In this document: positions 42,264-52,172 of the stretch, in pieces | How the letters are laid out: each line of letters begins with the position of its first letter | Position numbering within the stretch: the stretch's first letter is position 1 | Assembly (NCBI GenBank): GCA_965197375.1 | Contig: CBDAMZ010000005.1 | Location: forward strand, 1 to 64,000 | DNA: 64,000 nt | DNA from: CBDAMZ01 sp965197375 | GTDB taxonomy: Bacteria > Acidobacteriota > Vicinamibacteria > Vicinamibacterales > UBA8438 | Direction: 5' to 3' | Translations under genes and position numbers: made by a program | Notes under the pieces: generated by a model | What the model was told of the DNA's origin: nothing | Databases searched by the model: none | What the model saw: only the letters and a program-made list of their open reading frames with translations

Positions 42264-42351
42264 CACGCCGACCTCAACGTTAACTGGCCCCGGCCGTCCC
42301 TATGCTCAGCGCTCCTCGTGCCGACCATTTTGAATCAAACAATAACAGAGG

Positions 42352-43284
42352 CTAGGCAGCTGCAAGTAAAACTTCCGTCGCGATCAGGTCGTCCGGATCC
42401 TCCACGCTCGCAACCCGCGCCGACCGATCGATCTTCCTGATCAATCCGCTCAAAACGGTCCCCGGTCCCATCTCGACGTACGTACGAACACCCGCCTGGG
42501 TAAGATATCGCACAACAGCCTCCCACCGGACCGGCGAACTAATTTGGCGGACGAGGGCGTCGATGGTCGCCGGACCGTCGCGCTTTGGCTGCGCATCAAC
42601 ATTTGCCACGACGGGAACCACCGGGTCTGAGACCACCAGCGCACGGAGCTCTGGCTCTAGGCGGGTTTCCACTGACTTCATCAAGCTACAGTGGAAGGGG
42701 GCACTCACCGGAAGCGACACCACTCGACGGGCTCCGAGCTCCTTGGCGCGTATCCCAGCTCGCCGCACCGCCTCTCGCGTGCCTGCAATAACGACCTGCC
42801 CAGGAGCGTTAAGGTTGGCCACACTGACGACCTCATCCTGGGCTGACTCTTCACAAGCTTGCTGAACGGCGTCCGCAGCTAGTCCCAGCACCGCGGCCAT
42901 AGTGCCTTCCCCGAATGGGATGGCCTCCTGCATGTAGCGACCGCGTTGACGTACAATTCGCAGGGCGTCGGCAAACGACAACGTGCCGGCCGCGACATGT
43001 GCGGAGTACTCGCCGAGACTATGGCCAGCTACATACGCCGGCATATGCCCGCGAGACGCCAGCACCCGGTAGACCGCCACGCTGACGGCGAGCACAGCCG
43101 GCTGGGTATTCTCAGTCAACGTTAGGCGATCCGCTGGCCCCTCAAAACACAGCTGGCTCAGCGGCTCTCCCAGCGCCGCGTCCGCCTGCTCGAACGTTTC
43201 TCGGCACACTGGGAATTTCTCGGCGAGCGCCTTCCCCATGCCGACGCGCTGAGAACCCTGCCCGGGAAACACGAAGGCGATCAT
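42352..43284 (-). CDS. fabD: Malonyl-CoA:ACP transacylase
   Basis: Loads malonate onto ACP. The 310 residues start MIAFVFPGQGSQRVGMGKAL. The active serine lies in YVAGHSLGEYSAHVAAG, the catalytic arginine region in RGRYMQEAIPFGEGTMAAVL, and the His in VSAPFHCSLMKSV. The start overlaps the plsX stop by 4 bases; 88 bases separate it from fabG. Confidence 0.97.
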   Translation of the reverse strand: MIAFVFPGQGSQRVGMGKALAEKFPVCRETFEQADAALGEPLSQLCFEGPADRLTLTENTQPAVLAVSVAVYRVLASRGHMPAYVAGHSLGEYSAHVAAGTLSFADALRIVRQRGRYMQEAIPFGEGTMAAVLGLAADAVQQACEESAQDEVVSVANLNAPGQVVIAGTREAVRRAGIRAKELGARRVVSLPVSAPFHCSLMKSVETRLEPELRALVVSDPVVPVVANVDAQPKRDGPATIDALVRQISSPVRWEAVVRYLTQAGVRTYVEMGPGTVLSGLIRKIDRSARVASVEDPDDLIATEVLLAAA

Positions 43285-44296
43285 GTGTTCTCCTTCGTTG
43301 CCGGCTTGAGAGTAACGCTCGAGATCCCACGCGAAACCTTCGTCACGAAATCCTGGCTCGCAAAGTGATACGCTAGGGTTACGGCGTTCCTTACGGCCTT
43401 TACGGACGAGCGTCCGTGACCCACAATAGCGAGCCCCGCAACCCCCAACAGCGGCGCACCGCCGTACTCAGAAGAATCCACCAGCCGTTTGAACCGCTGG
43501 AAGGCGCGCCGCGACAACAGGTAGCCTAACCGTGTCATAAACGTACGTTGCAATTCTTCGCGAAGAAGTTTCTCGACAACCTCGACAAGTCCTTCACTGG
43601 TCTTCAGCGTAACGTTGCCGGTGAAGCCGTCGCAAACGATGACCTCAGCCTGACCCGTGTAGATATCACGCCCCTCGACGTTGCCAACGAAGTCGAGACC
43701 ACTGCTGCGCAACATCCGATGAGTATCGCGTGTCAAATCGTTACCCTTGGTGGCCTCCCCTCCGATCGACAGCAGGCCGACTCGTGGACTCGACAAGCCT
43801 AGGATCAACCGTGCGTAAACTGTTCCCATCGATGCAAACTGGACTAGGTGGCGCGCTCGACACTCGACAGTCGCACCAACGTCGAGAAGGACGGCGCCGC
43901 CACCGAGCGTCGGAATCGTCGTGGCCAGCGCTGGGCGATCCACGCCGGGCAGCATGCCAAACGCTCCATGCGCTGCCAGCAGGAGGGCACCAGTATTGCC
44001 CGCACTGAAGAAAGCCGCGGCCTCTCCACGAGCCACGGTCTCGGCCGCAATGCGCACCGACGCACGCGGCTTTCGTCGGAGGCCCACAGTCGGTACTTCA
44101 TCCATCGCAATCACGTCCGGCGTATGGATGACTCGAAGATCGACCGATGCCGTGTCGTGACGCCGAAGCTCAACGTCCAACACCCCGGGCGGCCCAACCA
44201 ACGTCAAGCCAAACCCCAGGCGGCAGCAACCGCGCCCGACACGACATTGTGTGGCGAGTAGTCGCCCCCGGCCGCGTCGACGGCGATACGGATCAC
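43281..44296 (-). CDS. plsX: Phosphate acyltransferase PlsX, with an N-terminal frameshift
   Basis: Converts acyl-ACP to acyl-phosphate for phospholipid synthesis. The body is clear: VGLRRKPRASVRIAAETV, AAAFFSAGNTGALLLAA, GFTGNVTLKTSEGLVEVVEK and SSEYGGAPLLGVAGLAIVGH. The N-terminus, IRIAVDAAGGDYSPHNVVSG, lies in a different frame that begins with a GTG overlapping the rpmF stop and hits a TGA near 44205. Adding one base there (GCTTG to GCTTTG on the coding strand) gives a continuous protein of about 338 residues. Since PlsX is normally needed for growth, consensus error is a serious possibility. Confidence 0.85.
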
Positions 44297-44475
44297 ACTT
44301 CCTTGACGGGCTTAACCTGCCGGCCCTTGTAGTATCCGCAATGTGCACAGACCTGGTGCGGGAGCTTAGCCTCGTGACACTGGGGGCATTCGCCCATTTC
44401 CACCGGGCGAAGCGCATCGTGAGCTCGACGCTTGGCGGTACGCGCCTTGGAATGACGCCGTTTCGGATTCGGCAC
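44293..44475 (-). CDS. rpmF: 50S ribosomal protein L32
   Basis: A 60-residue protein, GTG start, reading VPNPKRRHSKARTAKRRAHD at the N-terminus. A zinc ribbon follows with CPQCHEAKLPHQVCAHCGYY (four cysteines). It is 4 bases downstream of the YceD gene and overlaps plsX: the classic yceD-rpmF-plsX-fab order. Confidence 0.97.
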   Translation of the reverse strand: MPNPKRRHSKARTAKRRAHDALRPVEMGECPQCHEAKLPHQVCAHCGYYKGRQVKPVKEV

Positions 44476-44479
44476 GTGT

Positions 44480-45040
44480 TTAGCTCTTTCGCCTCGGCTC
44501 GCCACGCTTCTCGTCGGACAGTAACAACTCGAGTGATTCGAGGCGTGGATCGTGCCAGCTCGTATTGCAATCACAACTCTCAGCGTTCCGGTTAATGCCA
44601 CACATTGGACATAATCCGAGGCACTCCTCGCGACAGAGCGGTTTCATCGGCGCCGCCAGTTGGAGTTGTTCTCGTACTAATTGCCCGAGGTCGATCTGAT
44701 CCTCCCGATAGAACCCCGTCGAGAGATCGTCGTCCGACACCTCAAACTCGCCCTCACCATGATTCACCCGCTGTGGAAAATACCGGAGGTCCACGGCAAG
44801 GTCGACAGGTTTGTCGTAGGATTCCAGACACCTGCAGCATGACAGTTCCACGGTCGTCTGCATCCGACCAAGCAGGTGGTACTTATCACCGTCCTTCCGT
44901 ACATCCAGAGCCATCCGTACGTGGCTAGCCACCACATACTCGCCCCCCACTTCGGCCGCGAAGGTGGCCGCCGGGTACGATCGCTCGACCCGGTCACCGG
45001 TAGCACGCACCTCGCACAAGTTAAGAAACATTGGGTTCAC
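44480..45040 (-). CDS. YceD/DUF177 family protein
   Basis: A 186-residue protein of the DUF177 family, linked to 23S rRNA or ribosome metabolism and usually found before rpmF. Two cysteine motifs look like a metal site: LSCCRCLESYDKPVDL and CREECLGLCPMCGINRN with DCN. GTG 45040 is preferred because AAAGG precedes it; ATG 45031 is an alternative. Confidence 0.88.
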   Translation of the reverse strand: MNPMFLNLCEVRATGDRVERSYPAATFAAEVGGEYVVASHVRMALDVRKDGDKYHLLGRMQTTVELSCCRCLESYDKPVDLAVDLRYFPQRVNHGEGEFEVSDDDLSTGFYREDQIDLGQLVREQLQLAAPMKPLCREECLGLCPMCGINRNAESCDCNTSWHDPRLESLELLLSDEKRGEPRRKS

Positions 45041-45070
45041 TGAACCTTTGCCTGCTAGACGAGTGGTGGA

Positions 45071-46135
45071 TTATATCACGCGTTCCCACGGACGCGGGAT
45101 GAAGAGCTCCTCGAAAAGGCTGATCGCAAACCGGTCAGTCATGCCAGCGAGGAAGTCACTGGCAGCCACATCGACCCCATCGCGATCGAGGGTCCGGTGA
45201 TCAAGAAACCGCTCGGGCACCTCTCGCACCTTTTCCCATAAACCTCCGAGGACACCGAAGGTTTTCTTAAACTCGGCCGTGGCCACGTCGTTCTCATAGA
45301 CCGCACTGAATAGGAAAGCACGCAGGTCAAGTGTGGCCTTGAGCACACCGGTGCTCATGTCGATCTCAGGTTCTGCATCGCGAGCCAGGGTCTGTTCTAC
45401 AACGTCAGCCACCATACAGCCAATACGCTCCGACGACGTTGAACCAAGCACTGCAATCGCGTCTCGCGGCAGTGCCTCCGGTCGGAGTACTCCGGCACGA
45501 ACGGCATCGTCGATATCGTGATTCACGTAGGCGATGATGTCAGCCACGCGGGCGACTTGCCCTTCCAACGTAGCCGCCCGATGAGCCGGGTCAGTTCCCA
45601 CGGGCGCACCGGCCTTCCCCTTCGAGTGTTTGGCGATACCGTCCCGAACCTCCCAGGTCAAGTTCAGACCGCGACCATCTTGCTCCAGAACATCAACAAC
45701 ACGAAGACTCTGCTCGTAGTGATTAAAACCTCCAGGAATCAGGTCTTTGAGGACCAGCTCGCCCGCGTGCCCGAACGGGGCGTGCCCAAGATCGTGGCCA
45801 AGCGCGACCGCCTCGGTCAGTTCCTCGTTGAGACGGAGCACCTTCGCGATGGTACGTGCAATCTGTGAAACCTCCAGCGTGTGCGTAAGGCGTGTCCGAT
45901 AATGGTCCCCCGCCGGCGCCAGAAAGACCTGTGTCTTGTGCTTTAGTCGCCGAAAAGCCTTCGAGTGCACGATGCGGTCGCGGTCCCGCTGAAACGCTGG
46001 ACGGATCGGATCCTCGGATTCGGGGCGCAACCGCCGCTTACTTTCGGCACTTTTAGCGGCCCGCGGCGCGAGTTCACGCCGCTCTCGTTCCTCGAGCTCT
46101 ATTCGAATCACACCCACTCGCACTGCGTCAGGCAT
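45071..46135 (-). CDS. dgt: Deoxyguanosinetriphosphate triphosphohydrolase-like protein
   Basis: HD-domain dNTPase that splits dNTPs to deoxynucleoside and triphosphate. In its 354 residues FQRDRDRIVHSKAFRRLKHK and YRTRLTHTLEVSQIARTIA carry the first metal His. The HD pair is in ALGHDLGHAPFGHAGE, and ADIIAYVNHDIDDAV gives the final Asp. It lies 30 bases upstream of yceD and 38 bases downstream of miaA. Confidence 0.93.
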   Translation of the reverse strand: MPDAVRVGVIRIELEERERRELAPRAAKSAESKRRLRPESEDPIRPAFQRDRDRIVHSKAFRRLKHKTQVFLAPAGDHYRTRLTHTLEVSQIARTIAKVLRLNEELTEAVALGHDLGHAPFGHAGELVLKDLIPGGFNHYEQSLRVVDVLEQDGRGLNLTWEVRDGIAKHSKGKAGAPVGTDPAHRAATLEGQVARVADIIAYVNHDIDDAVRAGVLRPEALPRDAIAVLGSTSSERIGCMVADVVEQTLARDAEPEIDMSTGVLKATLDLRAFLFSAVYENDVATAEFKKTFGVLGGLWEKVREVPERFLDHRTLDRDGVDVAASDFLAGMTDRFAISLFEELFIPRPWERVI

Positions 46136-46173
46136 CACTGGGCCTGGTCACGGACACTAATATTGTCCAGAAA

Positions 46174-47178
46174 CTAAGGGACTGAGCCCGATCCGCCGCT
46201 CTCGAATGGCGAGCTTGAAGCGATCGTTGGCGATCCGTCCTGATCAGCTCGCACGGCGCGTGCGACCGACACCAACGCGTTTGGATGCTCCCCTGGCAGG
46301 TGAACCCACCGTAGATTAGGCTCTTTGCTGAACCAAAGCAACTGACGACGGGAGTACCGCTGGTTTTCTCTAACTATAAGTTCCCGAGTAGCTTTCTCAT
46401 CCCTAACGCCCTTGACATGCTCCAGAACCTGGCGATAGACCAATCCACCAAACGGAGGTGCATCCTCCGGAACCCCACGGTCGAGCAAGTACTGGACTTC
46501 TTTGAGAAGGCCCCGGTCGAACTGTCGATCGACTCGTTCAGCGACCCGCCTGGCCGTCTCAGCAACAGGGAGCCGTAACCCGAAGGCCATAACACGATAT
46601 TCCCCCAGCGGTGACCGAGTCTCGGCGAAGTGGTCCGTTAGCGGCCGGCCCGTCAAGAAATACACCTCGAGCGCGCGGACCAGGCGCTTCTCGTCCCGCG
46701 CATGGATGCGTCGTGCCGATGCCGGATCTACCCGCGCGACCATTTGATGCAAATACAACGTGCCACGCCAACGTGCAATTTTGGTCAACCGCGCGCGTAA
46801 CGCTACATTCCGGGCTGGACCAGGGAACAGACCGCGCGCAAGAGCACGATAGTACAGGCCCGTTCCACCAACTAGAATAGGCAGTCGGCCTCGGTCGGTA
46901 ACCGCCCGGATCACCGCCGCCGCCTCACTGGCGTAGCGAGCCGCTGAATAACGATCGGTCGAGTCTGTCACGTCGACAAGGTGATGCAAAATTCCTCGGC
47001 GCAGACAGGCCGGCACCTTGTCGGTACCGATGTCGAAACCGCGGTACACCGCGGCCGAGTCGCAGCTCACGATCTCGCCGTCGAGCCGCTCCGCCAATGC
47101 GAGCCCAAGCGTGCTCTTACCGGTCGCGGTTGGGCCGACAATCGCGATAAGCCGGCGACGTCGACAGAAAACTGTCAT
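46174..47178 (-). CDS. miaA: tRNA dimethylallyltransferase
   Basis: Adds the isopentenyl group to A37 of tRNAs that read U-starting codons. The 334 residues have the P-loop AIVGPTATGKSTLGLALAE and then EIVSCDSAAVYRGFDIGTDK. The ILVGGTGLYYRALARGL and VRENQRYSRRQLLWF motifs follow. The C-terminal tail (PTIASSSPFESGGSGSVP) is unusual and looks disordered. Start ATG 47178. Confidence 0.95.
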   Translation of the reverse strand: MTVFCRRRRLIAIVGPTATGKSTLGLALAERLDGEIVSCDSAAVYRGFDIGTDKVPACLRRGILHHLVDVTDSTDRYSAARYASEAAAVIRAVTDRGRLPILVGGTGLYYRALARGLFPGPARNVALRARLTKIARWRGTLYLHQMVARVDPASARRIHARDEKRLVRALEVYFLTGRPLTDHFAETRSPLGEYRVMAFGLRLPVAETARRVAERVDRQFDRGLLKEVQYLLDRGVPEDAPPFGGLVYRQVLEHVKGVRDEKATRELIVRENQRYSRRQLLWFSKEPNLRWVHLPGEHPNALVSVARAVRADQDGSPTIASSSPFESGGSGSVP

Positions 47179-47289
47179 GTCAGCCTTGACTACCGCAGTA
47201 GCACGGTGGCCACCAGCGCAGCCCTTGGCAGAATATGTCTGGAACCGAATACGACCGTAATTGTGAGACGGGCCACTTGGCTTATCTCC

Positions 47290-48375
47290 CTACGCTGGCG
47301 GCGTCTCGTTAAAATAGAACGTTACCGTAAAAAAAACCCTGTCATCAGGGTACTCGGGAGGCAGGGGCTGCGTCGGATTCGATGAGAGCAATGCATTAAA
47401 CGCAGAGTGGTTAAAAGCCTGGGTGCTCGATGGATCGACGATTTTCAGATCAGACATCGTGCCGTCGTCATGGACAAAAAAAGTCAGCACCACGTGGCCG
47501 CGCATTGTCAACGCGGCATAAGGTACGAACCAGTTACGCCGGAGCTGTGCCACGAACCTCCGGATCCACGGCCCGAACTCTACACCCTTCGAGTCGAACT
47601 GAATCGACGGCCCGTACTTGCCCGTATCGCCGCGAAGATTGGCGAAGTTCTCCTGGCGCACGTAGCGTTCCATGTCCTGCACCGCTTGATCAAGCAACCC
47701 TTCCGCTGGCAGGTCGCCGCTAGACCCACGTAGACCTGAACCACCTAGCTTGACATCAGGCATCGACAACGTCGATCCTGCAAAATCCGGAACGGCGACG
47801 TCATAGGATTCCCGCTCACCACCTGGTTCACCGGCGCGCTCCGCTAGCTCTCTTGCATCTAATTGAGGTTCGGGTACGTCGGCAAACTGTACGTCCGGTG
47901 GTTTTGGCATATCACCGCCCGCGAGGGCACCAATCAGATCGGATTCGGTCAGGCCGTCGCCGGGATTGTCTGGTTCAACGAACTCAAGAGAATTGCCTTC
48001 CGCAATCGGTAGGCGGTTCTCCGGGTCCTCTGCTCTCCTCGGTGACTGGGCGATCCGATCGCGGTCGGAAAAGACAGCATCGGTTCGAGGTGATTCGATC
48101 GCATCCAGATCCATCCGTGGCTCGATGAAGACGAACCGCCGATTGTCAGCCTCCCTCGCTTGCCGAGACGCCTTCGACTGCAACTCTGCCAACTCGGCCA
48201 AGTGCTCAGCCCGTCGTGCCTCCGCTTCCTGGACGAACGGCAGTCGTGGGAAGAGGAGCACTATTAAGACGACGGCAAGATGCGCAAAGAGCGACAGTAG
48301 GCTCTGCTCACGCCACGACATCGCCGACTCAATAGTCGGAGTGTCAAAACGACGGTCTTCGAAATCGAAGTACAT
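47290..48375 (-). CDS. TonB-like energy transducer
   Basis: A 361-residue protein with one membrane anchor near residues 25-46 (LLSLFAHLAVVLIVLLFPRLPF). A long acidic, Pro-containing periplasmic region follows, then a C-terminal TonB domain (WFVPYAALTMRGHVVLTFFV, IVDPSSTQAFNHSAFNAL, VFFTVTFYFNE). The coiled stretch after the anchor (EAEARRAEHLAELAELQSKA) is long for TonB. It would couple proton-motive force to an outer-membrane receptor, but no ExbB/ExbD gene is nearby. It follows ubiE by 26 bases. Confidence 0.85.
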   Translation of the reverse strand: MYFDFEDRRFDTPTIESAMSWREQSLLSLFAHLAVVLIVLLFPRLPFVQEAEARRAEHLAELAELQSKASRQAREADNRRFVFIEPRMDLDAIESPRTDAVFSDRDRIAQSPRRAEDPENRLPIAEGNSLEFVEPDNPGDGLTESDLIGALAGGDMPKPPDVQFADVPEPQLDARELAERAGEPGGERESYDVAVPDFAGSTLSMPDVKLGGSGLRGSSGDLPAEGLLDQAVQDMERYVRQENFANLRGDTGKYGPSIQFDSKGVEFGPWIRRFVAQLRRNWFVPYAALTMRGHVVLTFFVHDDGTMSDLKIVDPSSTQAFNHSAFNALLSSNPTQPLPPEYPDDRVFFTVTFYFNETPPA

Positions 48376-48401
48376 AAAAAACTTCGCCGATTATAGCTCG
48401 C

Positions 48402-49142
48402 TCATGGTCGACGTGCCTCGTATAGATAGACGATCCCAAAATTCAGAGGAACGGCGCGAATCTCCGTGAACCCCGTTTCGTGCAACAGCTCGCAAAATTC
48501 CGGTACGTTCGGGAACGCGCCAACCGATGCCGGTAAATACGTGTAGGCACTTTGGTGTCCGGAGATAATCCGGCCGAGGCACGGCAGAACCAGACGGAAA
48601 TACCATCGGTAGAGCGATCGAAGCAATGGCATCTTCGGCGTGCCGAATTCCAGGATGGCGATTCGACCACCTGGCCGAACGACGCGGCACATCTCGGTGA
48701 GCACGCGCCTTGGCTCCTGCACGTTTCGAATGCCGAAGGCTATGGTGACCGCGTCAATCGATTCGTTCGCGAGCGGCAAACCAGCAACATCTGCCTGCAC
48801 AAGACGAATTCGATCGGATAGCTCGGCCCGGTTGAGTTTGGCGCGCCCGTGACGAAGCATTTCGGCTGCGAAATCTACACCGATGACCCAGACCGCGCCG
48901 CTTGTGTCGTGCATGACCGCCAATGCCAGGTCGCCTGTCCCGGTACATAAATCGAGGACCCTCTCACGCCCGGTCAACTGCAGCGAGCGGGCCGTACGTA
49001 CACGCCACCTTTGGTCGAGACCGGCGCTCAAGAGATGGTTTAAGAAGTCATAACGCCCCGCGATCGCATCGAACATGCTCGCGATCTGTCTGGGCGCCCT
49101 ATCGAGCGGGAGCGGAGTTGAAGACGAGCTTTGGCGGCTCAT
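48402..49142 (-). CDS. ubiE: Demethylmenaquinone methyltransferase (UbiE/MenG type)
   Basis: SAM-dependent C-methyltransferase for the last step of menaquinone synthesis. The 246 residues include IASMFDAIAGRYDFLNHLLS, the SAM motif VLDLCTGTGDLALAVM, DAVTIAFGIRNVQEPRRVL and ILEFGTPKMPLLRSLYRWYF, all family hallmarks. It lies 15 bases after ubiX, inside the menaquinone cluster. Confidence 0.95.
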   Translation of the reverse strand: MSRQSSSSTPLPLDRAPRQIASMFDAIAGRYDFLNHLLSAGLDQRWRVRTARSLQLTGRERVLDLCTGTGDLALAVMHDTSGAVWVIGVDFAAEMLRHGRAKLNRAELSDRIRLVQADVAGLPLANESIDAVTIAFGIRNVQEPRRVLTEMCRVVRPGGRIAILEFGTPKMPLLRSLYRWYFRLVLPCLGRIISGHQSAYTYLPASVGAFPNVPEFCELLHETGFTEIRAVPLNFGIVYLYEARRP

Positions 49143-49157
49143 CTGATAGCCTGGCCA

Positions 49158-49772
49158 CTACCCGGTCCACACCGGGTAAAGCCGGTGCTCGATTCCGAGA
49201 GACGATAGGATTTTTCCAGCCATGAAGTCAGCGAGATCATCAATGGTGCGCGGTTTCTGGTAGAACGCCGGCATTGCCGGGAGTACTTGCGCACCAGCCT
49301 CCGCGCAAAGCGCCAGGTTGCGCAGCTGCGGAAGACTCATAGGCGTTTCCCGTGGCACGATAATGAGGGGGCGCCGCTCCTTCAGCACGACATCGGCAGT
49401 CCGTTCGATCAGATTACGCGAGAGCCCATGTGCCACGCCAGCCAGTGTCTTCATTGAACAAGGTACGATGATCATGCCATCGCAGGGATAGCTTCCACTC
49501 GCAATCGAGGCCCCGACGTCCTTATTGCTATGCGTGATGAGCGTGCCGTGGTGCACCGTACTGCCGTAGCGATCAACGAGATACTGGTCTAGGCGGTCGA
49601 TGGCCGCGGCCGGCCCGAGTTCGTCCCGCAGTAGCCGGCGGCCCATGTCAGATACGACCAATTCGACACGAAGGTCCCGTCCGAGCAGTGCGGCGAGCGT
49701 CCGGACGGCATACAGTGCTCCGCTGGCGCCGGTGACACCGACTGCGACGATGCGTGGAGACTTATCTGACAT
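49158..49772 (-). CDS. ubiX: Flavin prenyltransferase, UbiX-like
   Basis: Makes prenylated FMN, the cofactor of the UbiD-family decarboxylase encoded about 6 kb upstream. The 204 residues have AVGVTGASGALYAVRTLAAL, IVPCSMKTLAGVAHGLSRNL, RTADVVLKERRPLIIVPRET and the usual end. It overlaps the UbiA-like gene by 11 bases. In the futalosine route this role is called MqnM. Confidence 0.94.
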   Translation of the reverse strand: MSDKSPRIVAVGVTGASGALYAVRTLAALLGRDLRVELVVSDMGRRLLRDELGPAAAIDRLDQYLVDRYGSTVHHGTLITHSNKDVGASIASGSYPCDGMIIVPCSMKTLAGVAHGLSRNLIERTADVVLKERRPLIIVPRETPMSLPQLRNLALCAEAGAQVLPAMPAFYQKPRTIDDLADFMAGKILSSLGIEHRLYPVWTG

Positions 49773-50619
49773 AGAGGGCCGCCGCTGTTGCCACCAGATA
49801 AAGAATCCCTACATAGCCATTCAGATCAAACGCCAGCTTCACGCGTGAGAGGTCGCTGGCACTAACAAGTGACTGTTCATACGCCAACAGTACAGCCACA
49901 CCGGCGACTCCGACCAGGTAGAGTGGCCCCAGGGACGTCACGAGTGCGAGCGCCGCCAGCGCTCCAACCGCCAGCACATGAAAGGCACGCGAAATCCAAA
50001 GAGATCGAGCGACACCAAACCGCACAGGAATCGACTTAAGGCCCTGCGCTCTGTCAAATTCGAAATCCTCACAAGCGTACAGGATGTCGAACCCCGCCAC
50101 CCACGCGCCGGTCGCCAATCCCAGCAACCAGGGTTGCCACCCTACGCGGCCACCTGCCGCTAGCCACCCGCCGACCGGTGCCACGGCAAGCGCGAGGCCG
50201 AGAAAGACCTGAGTGTACATCGTGTAACGTTTAGCGAGCGAGTACCAGAATACGATCGCGAGTGCAACCGGAGACAGCGTAAAACAAATTATCCCCAATG
50301 GATAGGTGACCATTACGAAGGCCAGGGACATAATGACCACAAGCGTGATGGCCTCCGCATGTGAGACACGCCCGCGCGGCAGCTCCCGGTTCGCCGTACG
50401 TGGGTTCAGCGCGTCGTAGCGAGCGTCAACCAATCGATTGAAGCTCATCGCAGCGGTGCGAGCTATTATCATCGCCGCCACGATCCAAGCAACGCGCGTC
50501 ACGGTGAGCGTGACGACTTCACTTGCCAACAACGCTCCCGTGAGTGCAAACGGCAACGCAAAGGCCGTATGGCTGAAACGGACAAACGAAGCGTACGTGA
50601 GAAGGCGGCCTACCACCAC
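49762..50619 (-). CDS. UbiA-family prenyltransferase (probable MqnP)
   Basis: Integral-membrane enzyme that attaches the polyprenyl chain to the naphthoate ring. In 285 residues with about eight hydrophobic helices, the first Asp-rich motif is SFNRLVDARYDALNPRTANR. The second is FDILYACEDFEFDRAQGLKS. Both bind Mg-diphosphate. The context (futalosine genes, UbiX and UbiD partners) favours 1,4-dihydroxy-6-naphthoate prenylation. GTG start. Confidence 0.88.
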   Translation of the reverse strand: MVVGRLLTYASFVRFSHTAFALPFALTGALLASEVVTLTVTRVAWIVAAMIIARTAAMSFNRLVDARYDALNPRTANRELPRGRVSHAEAITLVVIMSLAFVMVTYPLGIICFTLSPVALAIVFWYSLAKRYTMYTQVFLGLALAVAPVGGWLAAGGRVGWQPWLLGLATGAWVAGFDILYACEDFEFDRAQGLKSIPVRFGVARSLWISRAFHVLAVGALAALALVTSLGPLYLVGVAGVAVLLAYEQSLVSASDLSRVKLAFDLNGYVGILYLVATAAALYVR

Positions 50620-50729
50620 AGGGCACCAAGATCCGGTTTCATGATTTATCGAAGGGCAAACTTTAGTCCTGTGAATGTCATGTCCAGTTAATAACCTCTC
50701 GTCAGAAGGACTTCAGTGTTTAGCAATAA

Positions 50730-51968
50730 CTAGTCCTGAAGACCAGCGCCAGTAATGTCTTCCAGCCAACTGATCTGGTCTGGCTCGATCCCACTCAGTA
50801 GGTATTCTTCCACATCGTCAATTGGTCCAGGAAGCTCGACCGCGATCAGCGCGGCGCGCCGGGACGGCTCGATCGCCCCAAGCTCATCGCCAAAACCGAG
50901 TGCTGTGGCGCCCTGGAGGGTCGCGGTCTCGAGAACAGCCGAGGCTGACACGGCTGGTGCCAGGCGCCGAATCTCCGCGATCTCAGCGAAAAGGTTGAGG
51001 TCAGGCGTGCTCGCGAGACTGTCGGTACCTACCGCAAGACGAACGCCTGAGGTATAAAAGAGCGTCTCCGGCGGTACCCCGGCACCGGTCCAGACGTTGC
51101 TACGCGGGCAGGTCACCAGTGTCGCGCCCGCCCGTGCAAGTCGGTTGAGCTCGGCCCGCGTTAGGTGGACCCCATGCACGACCAGCGTGTCACATTTTAC
51201 CCATCCCAAGCGTTCGAGGTACTCGACCGGCCCTTCGCGCGGCGGGTGCCAGCGGGGGTTCCAGCGGCCATGCTCCTCCAGGATCGCACGCCATGGCCCG
51301 GTACCTGAACGCAGAAATTCGAGTTCCTCCAACGACTCGGCCAGATGGACCGACAAGGGACCAGGGAGGCGACCGTCGGTCACCGCTCCGCGGAGCGCAA
51401 CGAACAACGCCGGCGCCACCGAGTAGGGCGCATGGGCCGCCGGCACTAGACGCACTTGATCCCGCCTGTTCTGCGCGATTTCTGTGCGCAGGCGCTTGAC
51501 GAGAACCCCCCCGTCAGCCACATCGAAGCCTAGCACCTCCCGGAAGACGACCGCGTAGATCGAGCTCTCTTCAAGTGGCCCGACGGACGCTAGTGTGTTG
51601 CTAACGTCCCCGACCAGAGCGGTTCCGGCACGCCGTAACTCACCGACCGCCGCTCGCAGCGCCGCCTCGTCCTCTAAGGTTCGAGCGCCTTCCTGGTTAG
51701 CCATCACCTGCCGTGCCCAGGCTGGCATCGTCTGCGCAGGAGGTACTGACCCGCGTAGACCAGAGAGTTCGAGATGGGTATGAGCGTTGACCAAGCCTGG
51801 CAGGATAACCTTCGAGTCAAGGTGGATCGCGCCGCCAGCGGGCATGCGCCGTGGGCGCGGCTCATCTGACCCAAGGGCGGCAACGACACCGTCAACAACT
51901 TCGACCCATCCGCGCCGGATCGGAGGCGCCGTAATGGGAACGATCCAGGCAGCGTGATAGCGAGTCAT
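50730..51968 (-). CDS. Amidohydrolase, probable aminofutalosine deaminase (MqnX-like)
   Basis: A 412-residue TIM-barrel metal hydrolase. The motifs VILPGLVNAHTHLELSGLRG (HxH), SVHLAESLEELEFLRSG, VVHGVHLTRAEL and LAVGTDSLASTPDLNLFAEI (metal Asp) fit the adenosine/guanine deaminase branch. Its place between mqnC and the UbiA gene suggests it deaminates 6-amino-6-deoxyfutalosine, as proposed for MqnX. That is inference: the family has many substrates. No mqnB nucleosidase is in the window. Confidence 0.75.
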   Translation of the reverse strand: MTRYHAAWIVPITAPPIRRGWVEVVDGVVAALGSDEPRPRRMPAGGAIHLDSKVILPGLVNAHTHLELSGLRGSVPPAQTMPAWARQVMANQEGARTLEDEAALRAAVGELRRAGTALVGDVSNTLASVGPLEESSIYAVVFREVLGFDVADGGVLVKRLRTEIAQNRRDQVRLVPAAHAPYSVAPALFVALRGAVTDGRLPGPLSVHLAESLEELEFLRSGTGPWRAILEEHGRWNPRWHPPREGPVEYLERLGWVKCDTLVVHGVHLTRAELNRLARAGATLVTCPRSNVWTGAGVPPETLFYTSGVRLAVGTDSLASTPDLNLFAEIAEIRRLAPAVSASAVLETATLQGATALGFGDELGAIEPSRRAALIAVELPGPIDDVEEYLLSGIEPDQISWLEDITGAGLQD

Positions 51969-52172
51969 CTTCCGCGAGAGGATCCCAACTTCAGGGTGTC
52001 ACCTCGCCTGTCACTCAATTTCCTTGGGACGAGCGATCAGTTTCGCACTTCGAAGATGGCTCAGATCCTGACGAGCTAATTGGCCAGCGGCGACACTATG
52101 CCAACGTCCTTGTACCGCCTTTACCCATTTCTTCGCCGAAGATCTCAACCATCGACATGGTGAGGGCCTCGA

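Noticed and set aside
43281..44570. PlsX as a 429-residue protein with a long N-terminal extension
   Set aside because: The extension is out-of-frame rpmF sequence. The true PlsX N-terminus lies in another frame after rpmF.
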